A DNA stretch of 64,000 nt from contig OU342635.1 of the NCBI GenBank assembly GCA_910589415.1, positions 1,240,001 through 1,304,000 of the forward strand, written 5' to 3'. The notes below the pieces were generated by a model. The model was not told the DNA's origin. It saw only the letters and a list, made by a program, of their open reading frames with translations, and ran no database searches. The position numbers and the translations under genes were made by a program. Within the stretch, counting starts at the first letter, position 1. Every line of letters begins with the position of its first letter. This document shows, in pieces, positions 24,001 through 34,074 of this stretch. The stretch is from Malachius bipustulatus (Eukaryota > Arthropoda > Insecta > Coleoptera > Melyridae).

Positions 24001-25136
24001 AACCTACACCCCTTTTCCACAATTACCAAGTCACACTCTTTGGCAACACCCAGCAAACTCAAATTGACTCTTAACTTACCCTTGGTACGGATAATTGAAC
24101 CATCATATGTTTTTAATCTCACCCGGGACTCTGACAATGGAATCTGTTTAAAGTGTTTTTTATACAATTCCCATGGCATGCAGCTCATACCTGCCCCGGT
24201 GTCAACTTCCATCCTGAAAGATTTATCATTTAATAAAACATTTACAAAAAAAGGTTCGGTACGCCTGCTGTTGTCCAAATTGAACATTTCAACTTCTTCT
24301 TCTTCTTCCACTGCGTTAATACTTGCTTTACAAGCCGCTTCGATGTGCCCCTTCTTTTTGCACCTTTTGCATTTATAGGTTTTGAATTTACACCTACTAA
24401 AATTATGGTCGCCCTTGTTACAAGCGAAACATAGCACATCTTTCCTGGAAACTTGCGAAGTAACTGCTCTCTCCTTTTTGGAAAATTCCGGAGTATTCCT
24501 CTTCTTATTTGGCTCAAACTTCTTAAAATTTTGTATTTTATTTACTTCTACTGTCCTTCGGGACTCCATCATTACTGATTCCTTATTTAAAGCGATTTCA
24601 TACAATTCATTCAATGATTTTGTCTCCGCCTCTTCACATAACCTATCAAGTATTGGGCCACTTTTCAATCCGGTAACAAATTTATCTTTGACCCGCTCCG
24701 TCAAAGCATTTCCAAATTTACAAGGAGCTGCCAACTGCTTAACCTTGACGTACCACTGACTTATGGTTTCCTCACCTTGCTGCACGTTATTAAACAGAAC
24801 TCTTTTCCGAAAAACACTCACTCGAGCTTTGAACTGCGTTTCCAATAATGCGGTTAACGCCTCATACGTCTTAGACTTGGGTAATTCAGGATCACATAAA
24901 TTTTTTAGCGTCCTGTAAATATCTTCATCTATGGAAGTCAATAAAACAGCTGTTCTTCTGGCGGCTTCAATATTATTTGCTTCGAAGTACTGCTCCAATC
25001 TTTCAGCAAAAATTTCCCAATCATCGCCTTGCTGAAACGTTTTAATTTGGCAAATGTTACTGCTCATTACTACCACCTCCCGTTGGTGTGCCAATGGTGG
25101 CGGTGGCCCCGCTGCGGCCGTGTTCGGATTCGGCAT
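21045..25136 (-). CDS. Gypsy Gag-Pol polyprotein, single intact frame (1363 aa)
   Basis: The domain order shows Ty3/Gypsy. Gag is in residues ~1-230. CCHC zinc knuckles start near 232 (CFACNKGDHNFSRC, then CKRCKKKGHIEAAC). The protease motif VDTGAG is near 310. Reverse transcriptase has FIDDIVVTG near 605, an F-for-Y variant of the YxDD box. RNase H (LACDASFHGIG) is near 753. The integrase zinc domain is HANHEG...CDICIKQRP near 970-1015, followed by the D,D-35-E core: D in VHADFLGPF near 1033, D in VTDNGTQF near 1090 and E in GQAENLVKSF near 1125. No envelope gene or chromodomain is seen. Gag and Pol share one frame without a frameshift. The layout resembles K02A2.6-like/Mag-type elements, but assigning the clade needs a tree. 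No stop or frameshift interrupts it. Confidence 0.95.
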   Translation of the reverse strand: MPNPNTAAAGPPPPLAHQREVVVMSSNICQIKTFQQGDDWEIFAERLEQYFEANNIEAARRTAVLLTSIDEDIYRTLKNLCDPELPKSKTYEALTALLETQFKARVSVFRKRVLFNNVQQGEETISQWYVKVKQLAAPCKFGNALTERVKDKFVTGLKSGPILDRLCEEAETKSLNELYEIALNKESVMMESRRTVEVNKIQNFKKFEPNKKRNTPEFSKKERAVTSQVSRKDVLCFACNKGDHNFSRCKFKTYKCKRCKKKGHIEAACKASINAVEEEEEVEMFNLDNSRRTEPFFVNVLLNDKSFRMEVDTGAGMSCMPWELYKKHFKQIPLSESRVRLKTYDGSIIRTKGKLRVNLSLLGVAKECDLVIVEKGCRLLLGRDLLNLFEVDVSRLFDTGNFKGNQSLRTTFIDKVDIQSELGILLKRFAGLFRNELGCYNGSEITLKVDPKATPIFCKPRPIPYAYRDEVKKEISRLIKLGVIEKVETAQWGTPLVVALKSNGVGIRLCANYKATINRYLSDVNHPLPLIQTIFSTLQNGKHFSKLDCKDAYNQLRVDEATGLLLAWSTDLGIFKLKRLPFGTKPACSIFQLILEQILVGIPSVVIFIDDIVVTGETEEEHFRNLKEVFERLEKAGIRLNKEKCKFFQESITYLGHKISAKGLEKDFDKISGIVDCPRPKNVTEIKAFCGMVNYYHKFVPGISIKLKPLYELCKKDVTFSWNKKCEDAFNFVKRELVSDKVLAHYDLKKPLRLACDASFHGIGACLSHVEGDGSERPICYISRVLNKAEQNYSITHKEGLSIVWAVQKLYHFLAGRHFEILSDHKSLVTLFGEYKSLPQMAAGRIQRWSVFLSNFDYTFKYIKNCENLRADALSRLPINVTVKEKEEFDYLNFVENMNVIDVNRVRSETRKDIILGKVYNLIRYGFENSCDDGTLKPFYIRKDELSLDRDVIMWGYRVVIPFKLRQQILRELHANHEGIVKMKTLARSYLWWPSLDQDIENMVRKCDICIKQRPDPPKAILSPWLRGTKPYQRVHADFLGPFFGKTVLIIIDSYSKWPEAFIMNKGSDAKETVEKFRECFSRFGFPDLLVTDNGTQFTSVEFTEFLSRNGIKFMTSPVCHPSSNGQAENLVKSFKNALIKLIKDESSRNVSFTTLMNRFLFSYRNCSHISTGVTPSSLIFNYKPKTRLDLLRHVDKVDKNFSSHRGRRVKKFEIGEVVYCRDFRNPNKKTWAKAIVDEVVSDFVYLCKLYNEDLVWKRHLDQIVKYPEEAMKEPMGSEQIVKEAPNTVPSKLPIVFPDECVVRSEVPTEAESASDLSPLATSNSEKVNVRSSGDEEETQVKFESMSVSRPRRHIKPPDRLNL

Positions 25137-25243
25137 CTTAAAACGTGGATAAAATTCACTGCCTCGAACACAGGGGGAGAAAACAAGTCGATCGCACTAT
25201 TGCAATTCAAAAAATGAGCCTCTTTACCATCGTCGCCATAATT

Positions 25244-26590
25244 TGCTATGTCTCCAAGACATTAAAGGATAATAATTAAATACGTAGGTAGTATTATAAT
25301 GAGTTTATTAATTATCAGCCAAGAACTACAATACTTCAAACGACGCCATTACGTTACAAATCTACAACTCCCAACCAATGCGCTAGAGATGTGTTGTTAT
25401 TTTCTAACCTGTTATTTTATAACTGTTATTGGCAAAAAGCAATAACAACCTGTTATCCAGTTATGAAAATAACAGGTTAGGATTGCCAACTGTTATTGTG
25501 ATTGTGTTATTTTCATAACGTTCCTACATCGGACATGCGAGCGCACTACGCACGCGTCTCTCTAAAAAGCGTTATTTTCAACCTGTTATTGACAAGAGGA
25601 TTGAAAACTGTTATTGGTCATTCACATAATAATCATGTGGAGATCTCTGATTAGTGAATTAGGGCGGCAACCCACGTTACAGCGCTGGGGTTGGGAAGTG
25701 AAAAGAATGAAATAGTACCTCTATGCATAATTATTTTAAACCTGCTTTAATATTTGTATACCTATGGCTATTTGCTAGTTTTTGTTATCATAATAATAAG
25801 CAATCGCGTTAATACGTTTGGTGTCTGGTCCGGTTGCAGTGGTTGCACAAAACAATTTAAACAAAACAATTATCGTCAGATAGGTACCTAAGTTCCTAAG
25901 TAACTAATTACTGATTTTAAAATGCCCTGCGCTGTTATCAAAATATTGGTCTGATCTGATATTGCTGGAAATAAATTCTACCCTCTTTTAGACTGATACA
26001 CATTTTTTTTAGTTTATGAACTTTTGAATTTTTTTATTAATAAAAGTTAAAGTTAAAACTGATCAGTTTCACATTTACAGAAGATGAAGAAAGAATGTCC
26101 TAAAGTCGGAAGTAAAATCCTATACCTACTACCCTATCCCTATATTTATTTATTCAACCAGATATCCCGTAGGTACATACAATGAACTTTTTAAACTTAA
26201 CAAAGGAAACATTGACGCGCCAACGCGTTTTTGCCCCAATAATAGCCAATACCCTACCCTCTCCTATCCTAATAACTGCTTTTCTACTGCGCTTTCATAT
26301 TAGTCATATTCCTGCTTAATAACTGTATGTTATTTTGAGGTCTACGTTATGCAACTCAAAACTCAACATACGCAAAAGCGTTATTTTTAACCTGTTATTG
26401 ATAACTGTTATTTTTGAATAACAGTAACAGGTGACAACTGTTATGAGAAAATAACGCTTTTGCCCATCTCTACAATGCGCCGTTGTCATGAGTCGCTCTA
26501 GCGCCCTCTACAATAAACAAGGATTAAGCCCCTCCTATACCTATTGCTTAGGGAACATCTAAACTAAATCAGTATTTCTAATACATTACA
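25244..26590 (-). repeat. Gypsy 5' LTR, interrupted by a hAT-like element
   Basis: LTR sequence occupies 25244-25383 and 26481-26590, with the insertion between. Removing 25384-26480 restores exactly 250 bp matching the 3' LTR. The interruption lies in the presumed promoter LTR and could affect expression. Confidence 0.95.
25376..26480. mobile_element. hAT-like non-autonomous element inside the LTR
   Basis: The element is 25384-26472 (1089 bp) with ends TAGAGATG/CATCTCTA, flanked by the exact 8-bp duplication CAATGCGC at 25376-25383 and 26473-26480. Subterminal regions are dense in AACCTGTTAT/ATAACAGGTT motifs in both orientations, a common hAT arrangement thought to bind transposase. No transposase frame remains. 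It is younger than the Gypsy element it interrupts. Confidence 0.92.
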
Positions 26591-26750
26591 GATAGCTACC
26601 CCTGCCAAAGGGGTGAACTTGGGTAGTTAAATTTGTCACGTAAATATATGTCCCCCTCGATAACAAAATCGACCTGTTTCGGCGTTTTTCGCGTACATCT
26701 TCAGTTTTCAAGTTATTAGGCCTGGTACGTTTTCGCTGGGCCACCCTGTA

Positions 26751-27142
26751 TGTCTAGCTCTGCCACTGTTCTCGGAATGAAGGTGCGTTCAAGCATTAGA
26801 ATTATTCTCACTGTATTGTTTTATTAATATTTTCATTGATTTGTTTGTTTGTTTTTATTTTTACTTTTGATTTTTGCGTTTTCTCTTTTTATTTCCATGA
26901 TTATTATTATTACTATTGATTGATTGATTGATTGATTAATTAATTAATAACCACTACACTACTGTTATATTAATTATTGTAACAAAGATTAACTTTTGAA
27001 AAACATCGAGTTATTATTATTATTGAAAATAAGTTATTTATACATGAACAATGCATTGCTTGTGTGTCTGTAAAAGAACTTAAAAATCAACAGAGTGATG
27101 CAATTTCTTTCAATCAAACAGCTGTCAGTGTTTTATTTATCT
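26751..27142. other. Gene-free spacer with a (TGAT)n run
   Basis: AT-rich. A short tetranucleotide run (ATTGATTGATTGATTGATTA) lies near 26920. Nothing else recognised. Confidence 0.5.
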
Positions 27143-27364
27143 AACGGCCAATATTATAAACGCTGGTTAAGTTAACTGGCAGATTTCTGTGCCCGATTTT
27201 GAAGCTAATATTGACCTCGAATAACTTTTATTAATATTTTTGTAATCCCTTCTATGCCAAGAGTAATTAAATTGCAATAATTTTGACCTATAGTCTATAT
27301 CTTCTCCAGAAACGACCACAGAAATCGGCCAGTTAACTTAACCAGCGTTTATAATATTGGCCGT
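27143..27364. mobile_element. Short MITE with about 45-bp inverted arms
   Basis: ACGGCCAATATTATAAACGC at the left and GCGTTTATAATATTGGCCGT at the right are exact inverses. The arms continue with TTAACT and the CAGATTTCTGTG/CACAGAAATC pair. The centre is about 120 bp. A partial relative sits at the window start. The ORF at 27333-27578 is unrelated background. Confidence 0.85.
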
Positions 27365-28240
27365 AAGACTGCTTATGGGCGAATTTTTTTGGGAGATAAA
27401 TACGTGAAAGTTTGCGCTGAACTGGCCTTGAAACACTCTCCAGTTGAATATTCTCCCTACTTTTATTTGTTCTTGGGCTTTTCGAATAATTCATGATTGA
27501 ACTAGGAATGGTCGTTACCGGTTCTCCAGAGCTATCGACAACTAGGTCCCCATGAAACGAGACATGCAGATGTTTCACCAGATAGCAGGAGCGATCCTTT
27601 TTTGAAGAGCCTTCAAAACCGAAGCTTTGTGAAACTTGTTACCTTCTGACATATTTCGTCACATGCGTGCTCTCCAGACAGCAAATAAGTTCTTGGGGCA
27701 GTGATAGTTAACATATTTCGCAAGTATCGATCAGAGAAGAGCTGTAAGTAGATAAATAGATATAAAAACCACACAAAAGTGCTTTTTTTATGTTTCATAC
27801 AGAGATCTATTTTTAAGAGTGGAAGTAATTGTGCTCTGGTCTAACCTTTGTCCAATAGAAACAAACTGCGTATTCCCAAGTTCTCCAGCCTAGCCAGAGC
27901 GCTTAATCAGTAAAATTATTATCAAATAGATCGGCTAATTCTTTCAAACTTGAATCACGTTAAATAATCGAAGACGTGATAATTTTCTCAAAGATATTGA
28001 AGATTTTTGTTCATTCCTGTTTACCATATTTTGCATTAATATGAACCCCAAAGCAAGCAAATGATAATCGCAATGATGAATACGAAACTGATGAGAATAA
28101 AAAATCAAATTCAAGCAATGCATTTTGTTACCTGTATAATAATATCCTCTAGATTTTAACATGTATAGATGTTGTTCCTTTGAAAAGCCACGCTGGCGAG
28201 CGATACGAACGTAGTACTGATCGTAAAATTTTACATCTAG
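27365..28240. other. Gene-free interval upstream of the SR-gene exons
   Basis: Includes the polypyrimidine tract and acceptor (TTACATCTAG at 28231-28240) of the first visible SR exon. The N-terminal exons of that gene were not found here, so this may be intron. Open frames on the minus strand at 27333, 27613 and 27944 carry no domain. Confidence 0.4.
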
Positions 28241-30637
28241 AACTGGGAAATCCAAGGAGAAAAAGCAGACCAAGAAATTGAAGCGGAACCGTTCCCCCGA
28301 CTCCTCCAATGAGAGCCAGAGCTCGGACTCCGACTCGGACAGTTCGGCCGAATCGAGCAGCGAGGACGAGAAGAAGAAAAAGAAGAAAAGAGAGGTGAAG
28401 GTGAGCGTTAGTTGCATTAGCGAGATTGTGCTAACAGCCGCAAACTAAAGGAACACCTTACACCGCTTATAAAGTTCTACGCATCTTTAAACTCTTGTTG
28501 ATTTTTAATTTCTGTAAAATAACAAGAACATTACATTTGGATAAATTCGTCATTACTGTTTTTTTTTTTCAGAAAAAGAAGTTGTCTAAGAAGAAGCGAT
28601 CTTCATCTTCAAGTTCTAAAGAAAGGTGAGCCTTTTTTATTATTTATGCAATGGTGATGTAGATTTTTAATTAGCCTTTTAGATTTTTTTTACATGAAAT
28701 TTGGTTTTTGAAATTTTAGTCCCTTTCCATTTTTTTTTTTTGTAAATAAATCGGCTATAAGATTGGGTGTTTTATTTTAGATGTTTTTCTTATCAATATT
28801 TCATCAGGACTCAATCAGTCAGTCAGTACTTTTTTTGTGCTTTCTTTTTGAAAAATTAACTCCTAACGTCAGAGTTTAATTCTTCTTCTCTTCTTCATAA
28901 AGGTAAGTGGCTCAAGTTGATTTGATGCTTCTAATCGTTGTTATTGTTTGCATTTGCAGACGATTGATTGTAAGGGCACTTCAATATACAAAGTTTCTTT
29001 TACTTTCCAGTCAGCCAGAAACAAAAAAGAGTAAGTCGGATAAACGAAAAGAAAAGGAAGATAAATCGAAGCAAAAATCATCGTCAAGAAGGCGATCGAC
29101 ACCAGATAACAAAGCTCATAAATTGGAAAAGGGCAGGAAATCGAGGAAGGATTCTTCCGGTAGCAAATCACCAGACAAGCACAGATCCAGAGAAAGCAAA
29201 TACGACAATAAGGACAGCAAGATACATAAAAGTGACAATCACAAGTCGACCTACAAGATCAAATCAGCGAGAAGATCACAATCATCGTCACCCAAGAGGT
29301 ACACAAAGCCAGAGGGAACCTCCAAATCGTCAAAGAATGGTCGTTCGAGGCACAGATCGAGATCCAGGGAGTTAAAATCGAGGTCACGATCTGGTTCGCC
29401 TCGAGCCAAATCTTCTAGAAACAAATTACCTAAATCTAATTCACCAAATGTACAATACAGTTCTGCGAAGAAATCAGATTCCAAACGGAGATCTGAAGAA
29501 AAAAGTCGATCCGATAGAAAAGAGAGCTCGCATAGATCTAGGAGATCTAGGTCTAGATCGAGATCTGGAGGCAAGAAGAGTTCTTCGGTTGTTTGTAGCG
29601 AGTCTAAGATTTTGGAGTATCGAACGGATAAGAAATTACGGAAGCTGTCTAGATCATCGTATAGTCGTTCTCGTTCGATCGAAAGATCTGAAGGTAAATC
29701 GAGAAGACATGACAACTTGACGTCCCACAGGCACAGGAACAATGTACGGAATTCCCCTGAGAAGTCGTCTTCAAGAAGAGCGTCTTCTCCTGTTGAATTG
29801 ATGCACAAAAGGAGACGCTCAAGGAGCAAGAGTACACCTGATAGAACTCGCAGACGTGGTCACAAAGAGAAATACAATTATAAATTAAGGAAACGAGACG
29901 ATTACCAAACATCTCGTAGGGAGGGATCAAAAAGCATAGAAAAAGATGTGTCAAGGTCGGAATCCAAGGCGAGTGCCTCTAGGTCCCTTTCGAAGGCACA
30001 TACATCCAGGTCGAGAAGTAGGAGTTCCCCTCGGTCTTCATATAGGTATTGTTACTCTTGTTCTTGTTATTTAAGTTGTGCAAATTGTAGTAGCTACGAG
30101 CGGAGCCACAGCAGATCGTCATCTTCGGACAGTGACTCTAGGTCTGGTGGTGGTTCCCGATCCAACAGTCCTTCAAGCAGCGATTCCGGGGGTTCGGGAG
30201 ATTCATCTAGTTCAGGTTCCCGTTCTCGATCTCCCTCTATCCCACGTTGCCACGGTTCATCCAGCTTTCTTGATCGCCGCCGCATTACCAGGTAAGTTTC
30301 TGCTTGCCGTAATCAGGAAAATTGGAAGAGCAGAGCTAAGAATGGCCAGTGACCTCTTGTTTGTACTACTTGTACTTTGGTAGATATATTTTGGATCAAA
30401 TCGATTGGTTAAGTTTTGAGGTTATTTTGTTGCAGTTGCTAAGTATAAGTCAACACCAGAAAAATTTAACTATTCGATAGATAATTGATAGATACATGGT
30501 AAGAGTTGAGAGAAGGAAAAAATAGTTATTGTTAGCTGTGTGTCAATTTTTGATTTGTGCTAGTTTTTTTTTATGTTTGTTTGAATTTTTGCTTTGTCAT
30601 CTTATTTTATTTTTTGTTTTCTTTCAGAAGAAAATGA
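28241..30637 (+). CDS. Srrm234: SR-rich splicing protein, 3' exons; probable Srrm234 (SRRM2/3/4-type)
   Basis: Four exons join in frame: 28241-28400 (ends AAG|GTGAGC), 28573-28625 (ends AG|GTGAGC), 29011-30291 (starts after TTTCCAG, ends AG|GTAAGT) and 30628-30637 (AGA AAA TGA). The sequence 28907-29010 is open but intronic by this model. The product is low-complexity: an acidic Ser/Asp patch, a Lys-rich stretch, then about 420 residues of RS/SR dipeptides typical of nuclear-speckle splicing factors. The end reads SSSFLDRRRITR, closely resembling the start of the eMIC segment of SRRM3/4 and fly Srrm234, in which RRIT is followed by SARKRPIPY. Here the last splice gives only RRK-stop. The N-terminus (a cwf21 domain would be expected) is not visible. 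The SR-protein call is sure; the Srrm234 name rests on the terminal motif, and an SR-cyclophilin is a weaker alternative. AATAAA signals occur near 30789. Confidence 0.7.
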
Positions 30638-30785
30638 TTAGCCGCACAATGCACTTTGATGTTATCTAGTATAAATAACTGTTTGTAATTAGTGATTCAC
30701 TGTATTTTACTGTAAGCAATTTATTTATTTTTCTATTACCTATTTACAAAAAAAAAGGAAAAATCAATTCTATTGTTGGGTAGTT

Positions 30786-30805
30786 TACAATAAATTGTAA
30801 TAAAT
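30786..30805 (+). terminator. Polyadenylation signals of the SR gene
   Basis: Two AATAAA hexamers in close succession (ACAATAAATTGTAATAAATT), about 150 bp after the TGA of the last exon and on the same strand. Confidence 0.55.
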
Positions 30806-31263
30806 TGTTCATAATTTTTTATTTGTTTTCTTATTCAGTTTGTGTAAATATTTGTTTTTTTTTTATTATTGCTATAATAATTGCATACTACAAGTTAGGT
30901 TTTGCTGCATGTTATTGATTGTTTTTATAGTGCCATTAGTATACACACTGTGTCCAGAAATTATTAGCAAAAAACTAATGAGACTACTCGAATAAATTAA
31001 TGCCACAATAAGTTCCTATAAATTTTTTTCGGAAACTCAAAAAACCTGAAATAAATGTTTTTTCTGTACCTATCTATATTTTTATGAGTAAAAATTATAA
31101 GTAGTACCTACACAATACATGGATTAATTTCTAAATAGTCTGCCAAGAATAAATAGACATAATTTATCAATATAATGTTTGAATGGTAACTTTCGCAGAA
31201 TACCTATCAGAATGAAAAGCCCGCAATAATTGAAAAGAAACTCTGTTAGGGACCCATTCAGTA

Positions 31264-33802
31264 ATGTGGGAGTTCAATGAAGTCTTTCAGACAAAAAGAA
31301 AGAGCTTCAGGGAATTTTGTGAGAACATCACAACAACACCTGAAGCATCTAGACTACATAAGGCATTAGCGAAGGACACTGCTCAGGGAACAATATCACT
31401 CAGAAAGCCGGATGGTAACTATACAGAAGATGAAGAGCAGAGAGCTCTACTTCTGTTAAAAACTCACTTTCCAGGTAGTCCACTGGAAAGAGATCAGACA
31501 ACCCACGTGAAATTTGGGAAACCAAAAAAGAAAAATTGGGACACTGCTAAAATAATATGCACTCCTAGAAGGTTGAAGTGGGCCATTGACGCCTTTCAAC
31601 CATTTAAATCACCTGGAGTGGATGGCATATTTCTGGCTCCCCTGCAAAGAGGACTGGATGATCTCATACCACACCTGGTTAGAATATTCAGAAGCAGCTT
31701 GGCAATGGGATATATACCACAACCCTGGAGAAGAGTACGTGTCACCTTTATTCCCAAAGTGGGAAAAAAGGACATCACCCTTCCGAAGTCATTCAGACCC
31801 ATCTGTCTTACATCATTCCTATTGAAGACAATGGAGAAAGTCGTCGACAATAATTATATAAGAACAGAAACACTGAACAGGGTGCCTCTACACCCAAGTC
31901 AGCACGCGTACAGAGCGGGCAGGTCGACAGAGACCGCGCTGTACGAGCTGACTGAAAAGATTCAGGACACTCTGGAGTACAAGGAAATCGTCATCTACGC
32001 CTTCCTTGATGATATAGAAGGAGCATTCGACAATACAAAGTACGATGCTGTCAAGAAAGCCTTAGCAAAAAGAGGAGTAGACAACACAACATCCAAATGG
32101 ATTCAGAACATGTTGTCTACAAGAATAGTTGAAACCAATGTGGGCAAGAACACCATCCAGATAAACACAACTAAAGGAAGCCCACAAGGAGGAGTGCTAT
32201 CTCCCTTTCTGTGGAGTCTGGTCGTTGACGAACTCCTCGGGCTACTCACCGAGAACAGCATTACCTGCATTGGGTATGCCGATGACATCGTCATAATAGC
32301 CAGAGGTAAATTTGAAAGTACTCTCTGCGACATTATACAGAGAGGGTTAAATATAACCCTGAAATGGTGCCAGGAAGTAGAACTAAACATCAACCCTACA
32401 AAAACAACACTTGTACCATTCACAAGAAGACTGAAGCTTCCAAAACTCAAAGCCATATGCTTGAGCAAAGTGGATTTAGAATGGAAGGAAGAAGTTAAAT
32501 TTCTAGGAGTAACACTAGACAAAAACTACTGTGGAACCAGCATCTGGACAAAACAGTGAGTAAAGCCACTATCGTACTCATGGTGTGCAGGAGAATGGCT
32601 AGCAGAACATGGGGCTGTAACCCACACATTCTGCGCTGGATGTACACACCATGCTAGTGAGACCTATCATCATTTGGTACAAGAAAACTAAGCTAGCAAC
32701 AGCAAGGAAAAAACTTGAGAATATCCAGAGACTTGCGAGTCTCTGCATCACAGGAGCAATGAGAACCTGCCCAACCGCTGCGTTGGAAGTAATCCTGGAT
32801 CTGACACCACTACATTTGGTGATAGAAAGAAGAGCTGGAGAAGCTCTACTTAGGATGTCAAGAGTAGGAATCAGGAGTGGCTGTGCCTGACACTGCCAAA
32901 AGACAAAACTATTAAGAAATTCAGTTTCAAGAGAAACTTCATCACGAAACTGTCTACGAAAGAGGAATGGAACAACAACTCGAGAACAAGAAACCCTCGA
33001 GGGAACCGGAGCAGGAATCTATGGGCCACGCACCATGTACTCCAAACCAATGGGAAAATCCCCAACCATACTACAAGCGGAATTACACGCAATAGAAGTA
33101 TGTGCCCAAATAAACCTCGACAGAAACTACAAAAATAAAGAAATAGAAATATTGACGGATAGTCAAGCAGCCATAAAGACGCTGAGCTCTCCGATCATCA
33201 GCTCCAATATGGCTTGGGAGTGCCTAGGCAAACTTAACGAATTAGGCAAGAAAAATAAAATTCACCTCAAGTGGATACCGGGCCATTCCGGAATCGAGGG
33301 AAACGAACGTGCCCACTCATTGGCAAGAAAAGGAGCATCGACACCCTTCATAGGACCAGAACCATTCTGTGGCTTCGAAGATACTTTCTTCAAGGCAGAA
33401 CTCCAAAAGGAAGAAGAAAAACTGAGAGAAACCCATTGGAATAACTTCTCAGAGTTGAGACAAGCCAAAGAACTTCTCGGTGATTTTAACCGAGAGAGGT
33501 CGAAGATACTTTTCAACCTCAACAAGGAACGTCTCAGAACACTGACGGGATTCCTAACGGGACATTGTAAGCTCAAGGAACACCTGAGGAAGTTAGGCAT
33601 TGAAGAGAATGGTGTCTGCAGATTTTGCAGGAAAGAAGACGAGACACCACGTCACCTACTGCTCAACTGCGATGCGTTAGAACTCAAAAGAAGTAATTTT
33701 CTGGGCCACCACCAGCTAGAGGCCGGGAACTTACCCGACCTTGGTCCTCTCAAAATCCTGAAGTTTCTCAAGGAAACGGACCTGGAGAGGGTGCTTCACT
33801 AA
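31264..33802 (+). pseudogene. 5'-truncated non-LTR retrotransposon ORF2 (RT, RNase H, CCHC)
   Basis: The reverse transcriptase lies in frame at 31264-32559: PWRRVRVTFIPK, FRPICLTSFLLKTMEKVVD, AFLDDIEGAFDNT, GSPQGGVLSPFLW and the catalytic YADD (GYADDIVI). Near 32525 the frame shifts (the WNQHLDKTVSKAT continuation is in another frame), then shifts again near 32655. RNase H follows at 33035-33802 with QAELHAIEV, TDSQAA and WIPGHSGIEGNERAH, then a CRFC...H...C knuckle. Endonuclease and ORF1 are absent, so the copy is 5'-truncated, as LINE insertions often are. RNase H places it in the I/R1/LOA/Ingi group rather than RTE; the exact clade is undecided. The tail after 33800 has an ACAAAT-type simple repeat (33865-33885). 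Confidence 0.9.
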
Positions 33803-34074
33803 AGGGATTCCACACCAAGCGAAGCACAGTAGAGGGGACACAATAGATCTTTTACAATCTTTTACAATATACAAATACAAATACAATACAGTCATAGTTG
33901 GAGAGCACATTGTCGTAGTGGTATTTTCCCCTATGTACACTTTTGAAATAAATAACAAATTTCCATTACAATAATTCCCCATGAGGTATACCTTTTCAAT
34001 GCAAAAAAAAACAGGGAAGGGAATAAATTTTACAGTATTATGGATTTAACTGTTTACTTGATCATTATTATACT

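Larger units (their letters stand above)
20780..26595 (-). mobile_element. Ty3/Gypsy LTR retrotransposon, apparently intact
   Basis: Full element 20785-26590, minus strand, flanked by the 5-bp duplication GATAG (20780-20784 and 26591-26595). Its 250-bp LTRs appear identical by eye once the later insertion is removed from the 5' LTR. A polypurine tract (AAGGGGGG on the minus strand, at about 21038-21045) abuts the 3' LTR. A TGGCGACGATGG sequence a few bases inside the 5' LTR fits a tRNA primer-binding site. One open frame encodes all proteins. Identical LTRs plus an open frame suggest recent, possibly still active, transposition. Confidence 0.95.
20377..26750. mobile_element. Palindromic TACAGG(G)TGGCCCA element split by the Gypsy insertion
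   Basis: Left end TACAGGATGGCCCAGCGAAA (20377); right end is the inverse, TTTCGCTGGGCCACCCTGTA, finishing at 26750. The original element was about 563 bp (20377-20784 plus 26596-26750). A further inverted copy of its end, TACAGGGTGGCCCAATAAAA at 20639, and a hairpin 20537-20780 (TCATCATAGGGAACAGATATC and its inverse) make it internally rearranged. Confidence 0.85.

Noticed and set aside
28790..28830. Minus-strand CTGATGA near 28805
   Set aside because: A GAAA follows but the intervening bases do not pair, so there is no stem II.
28907..29010. ATG at 28907 as the start of the SR protein
   Set aside because: The segment lacks SR composition. The acceptor at 29010 and the phase-matched exons at 28241 and 28573 explain the gene better.
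29251..29829. 192-codon minus-strand frame opposite the SR exon
   Set aside because: It is rich in Leu/Asp/Glu only because it is the complement of Ser/Arg codons; no independent support.
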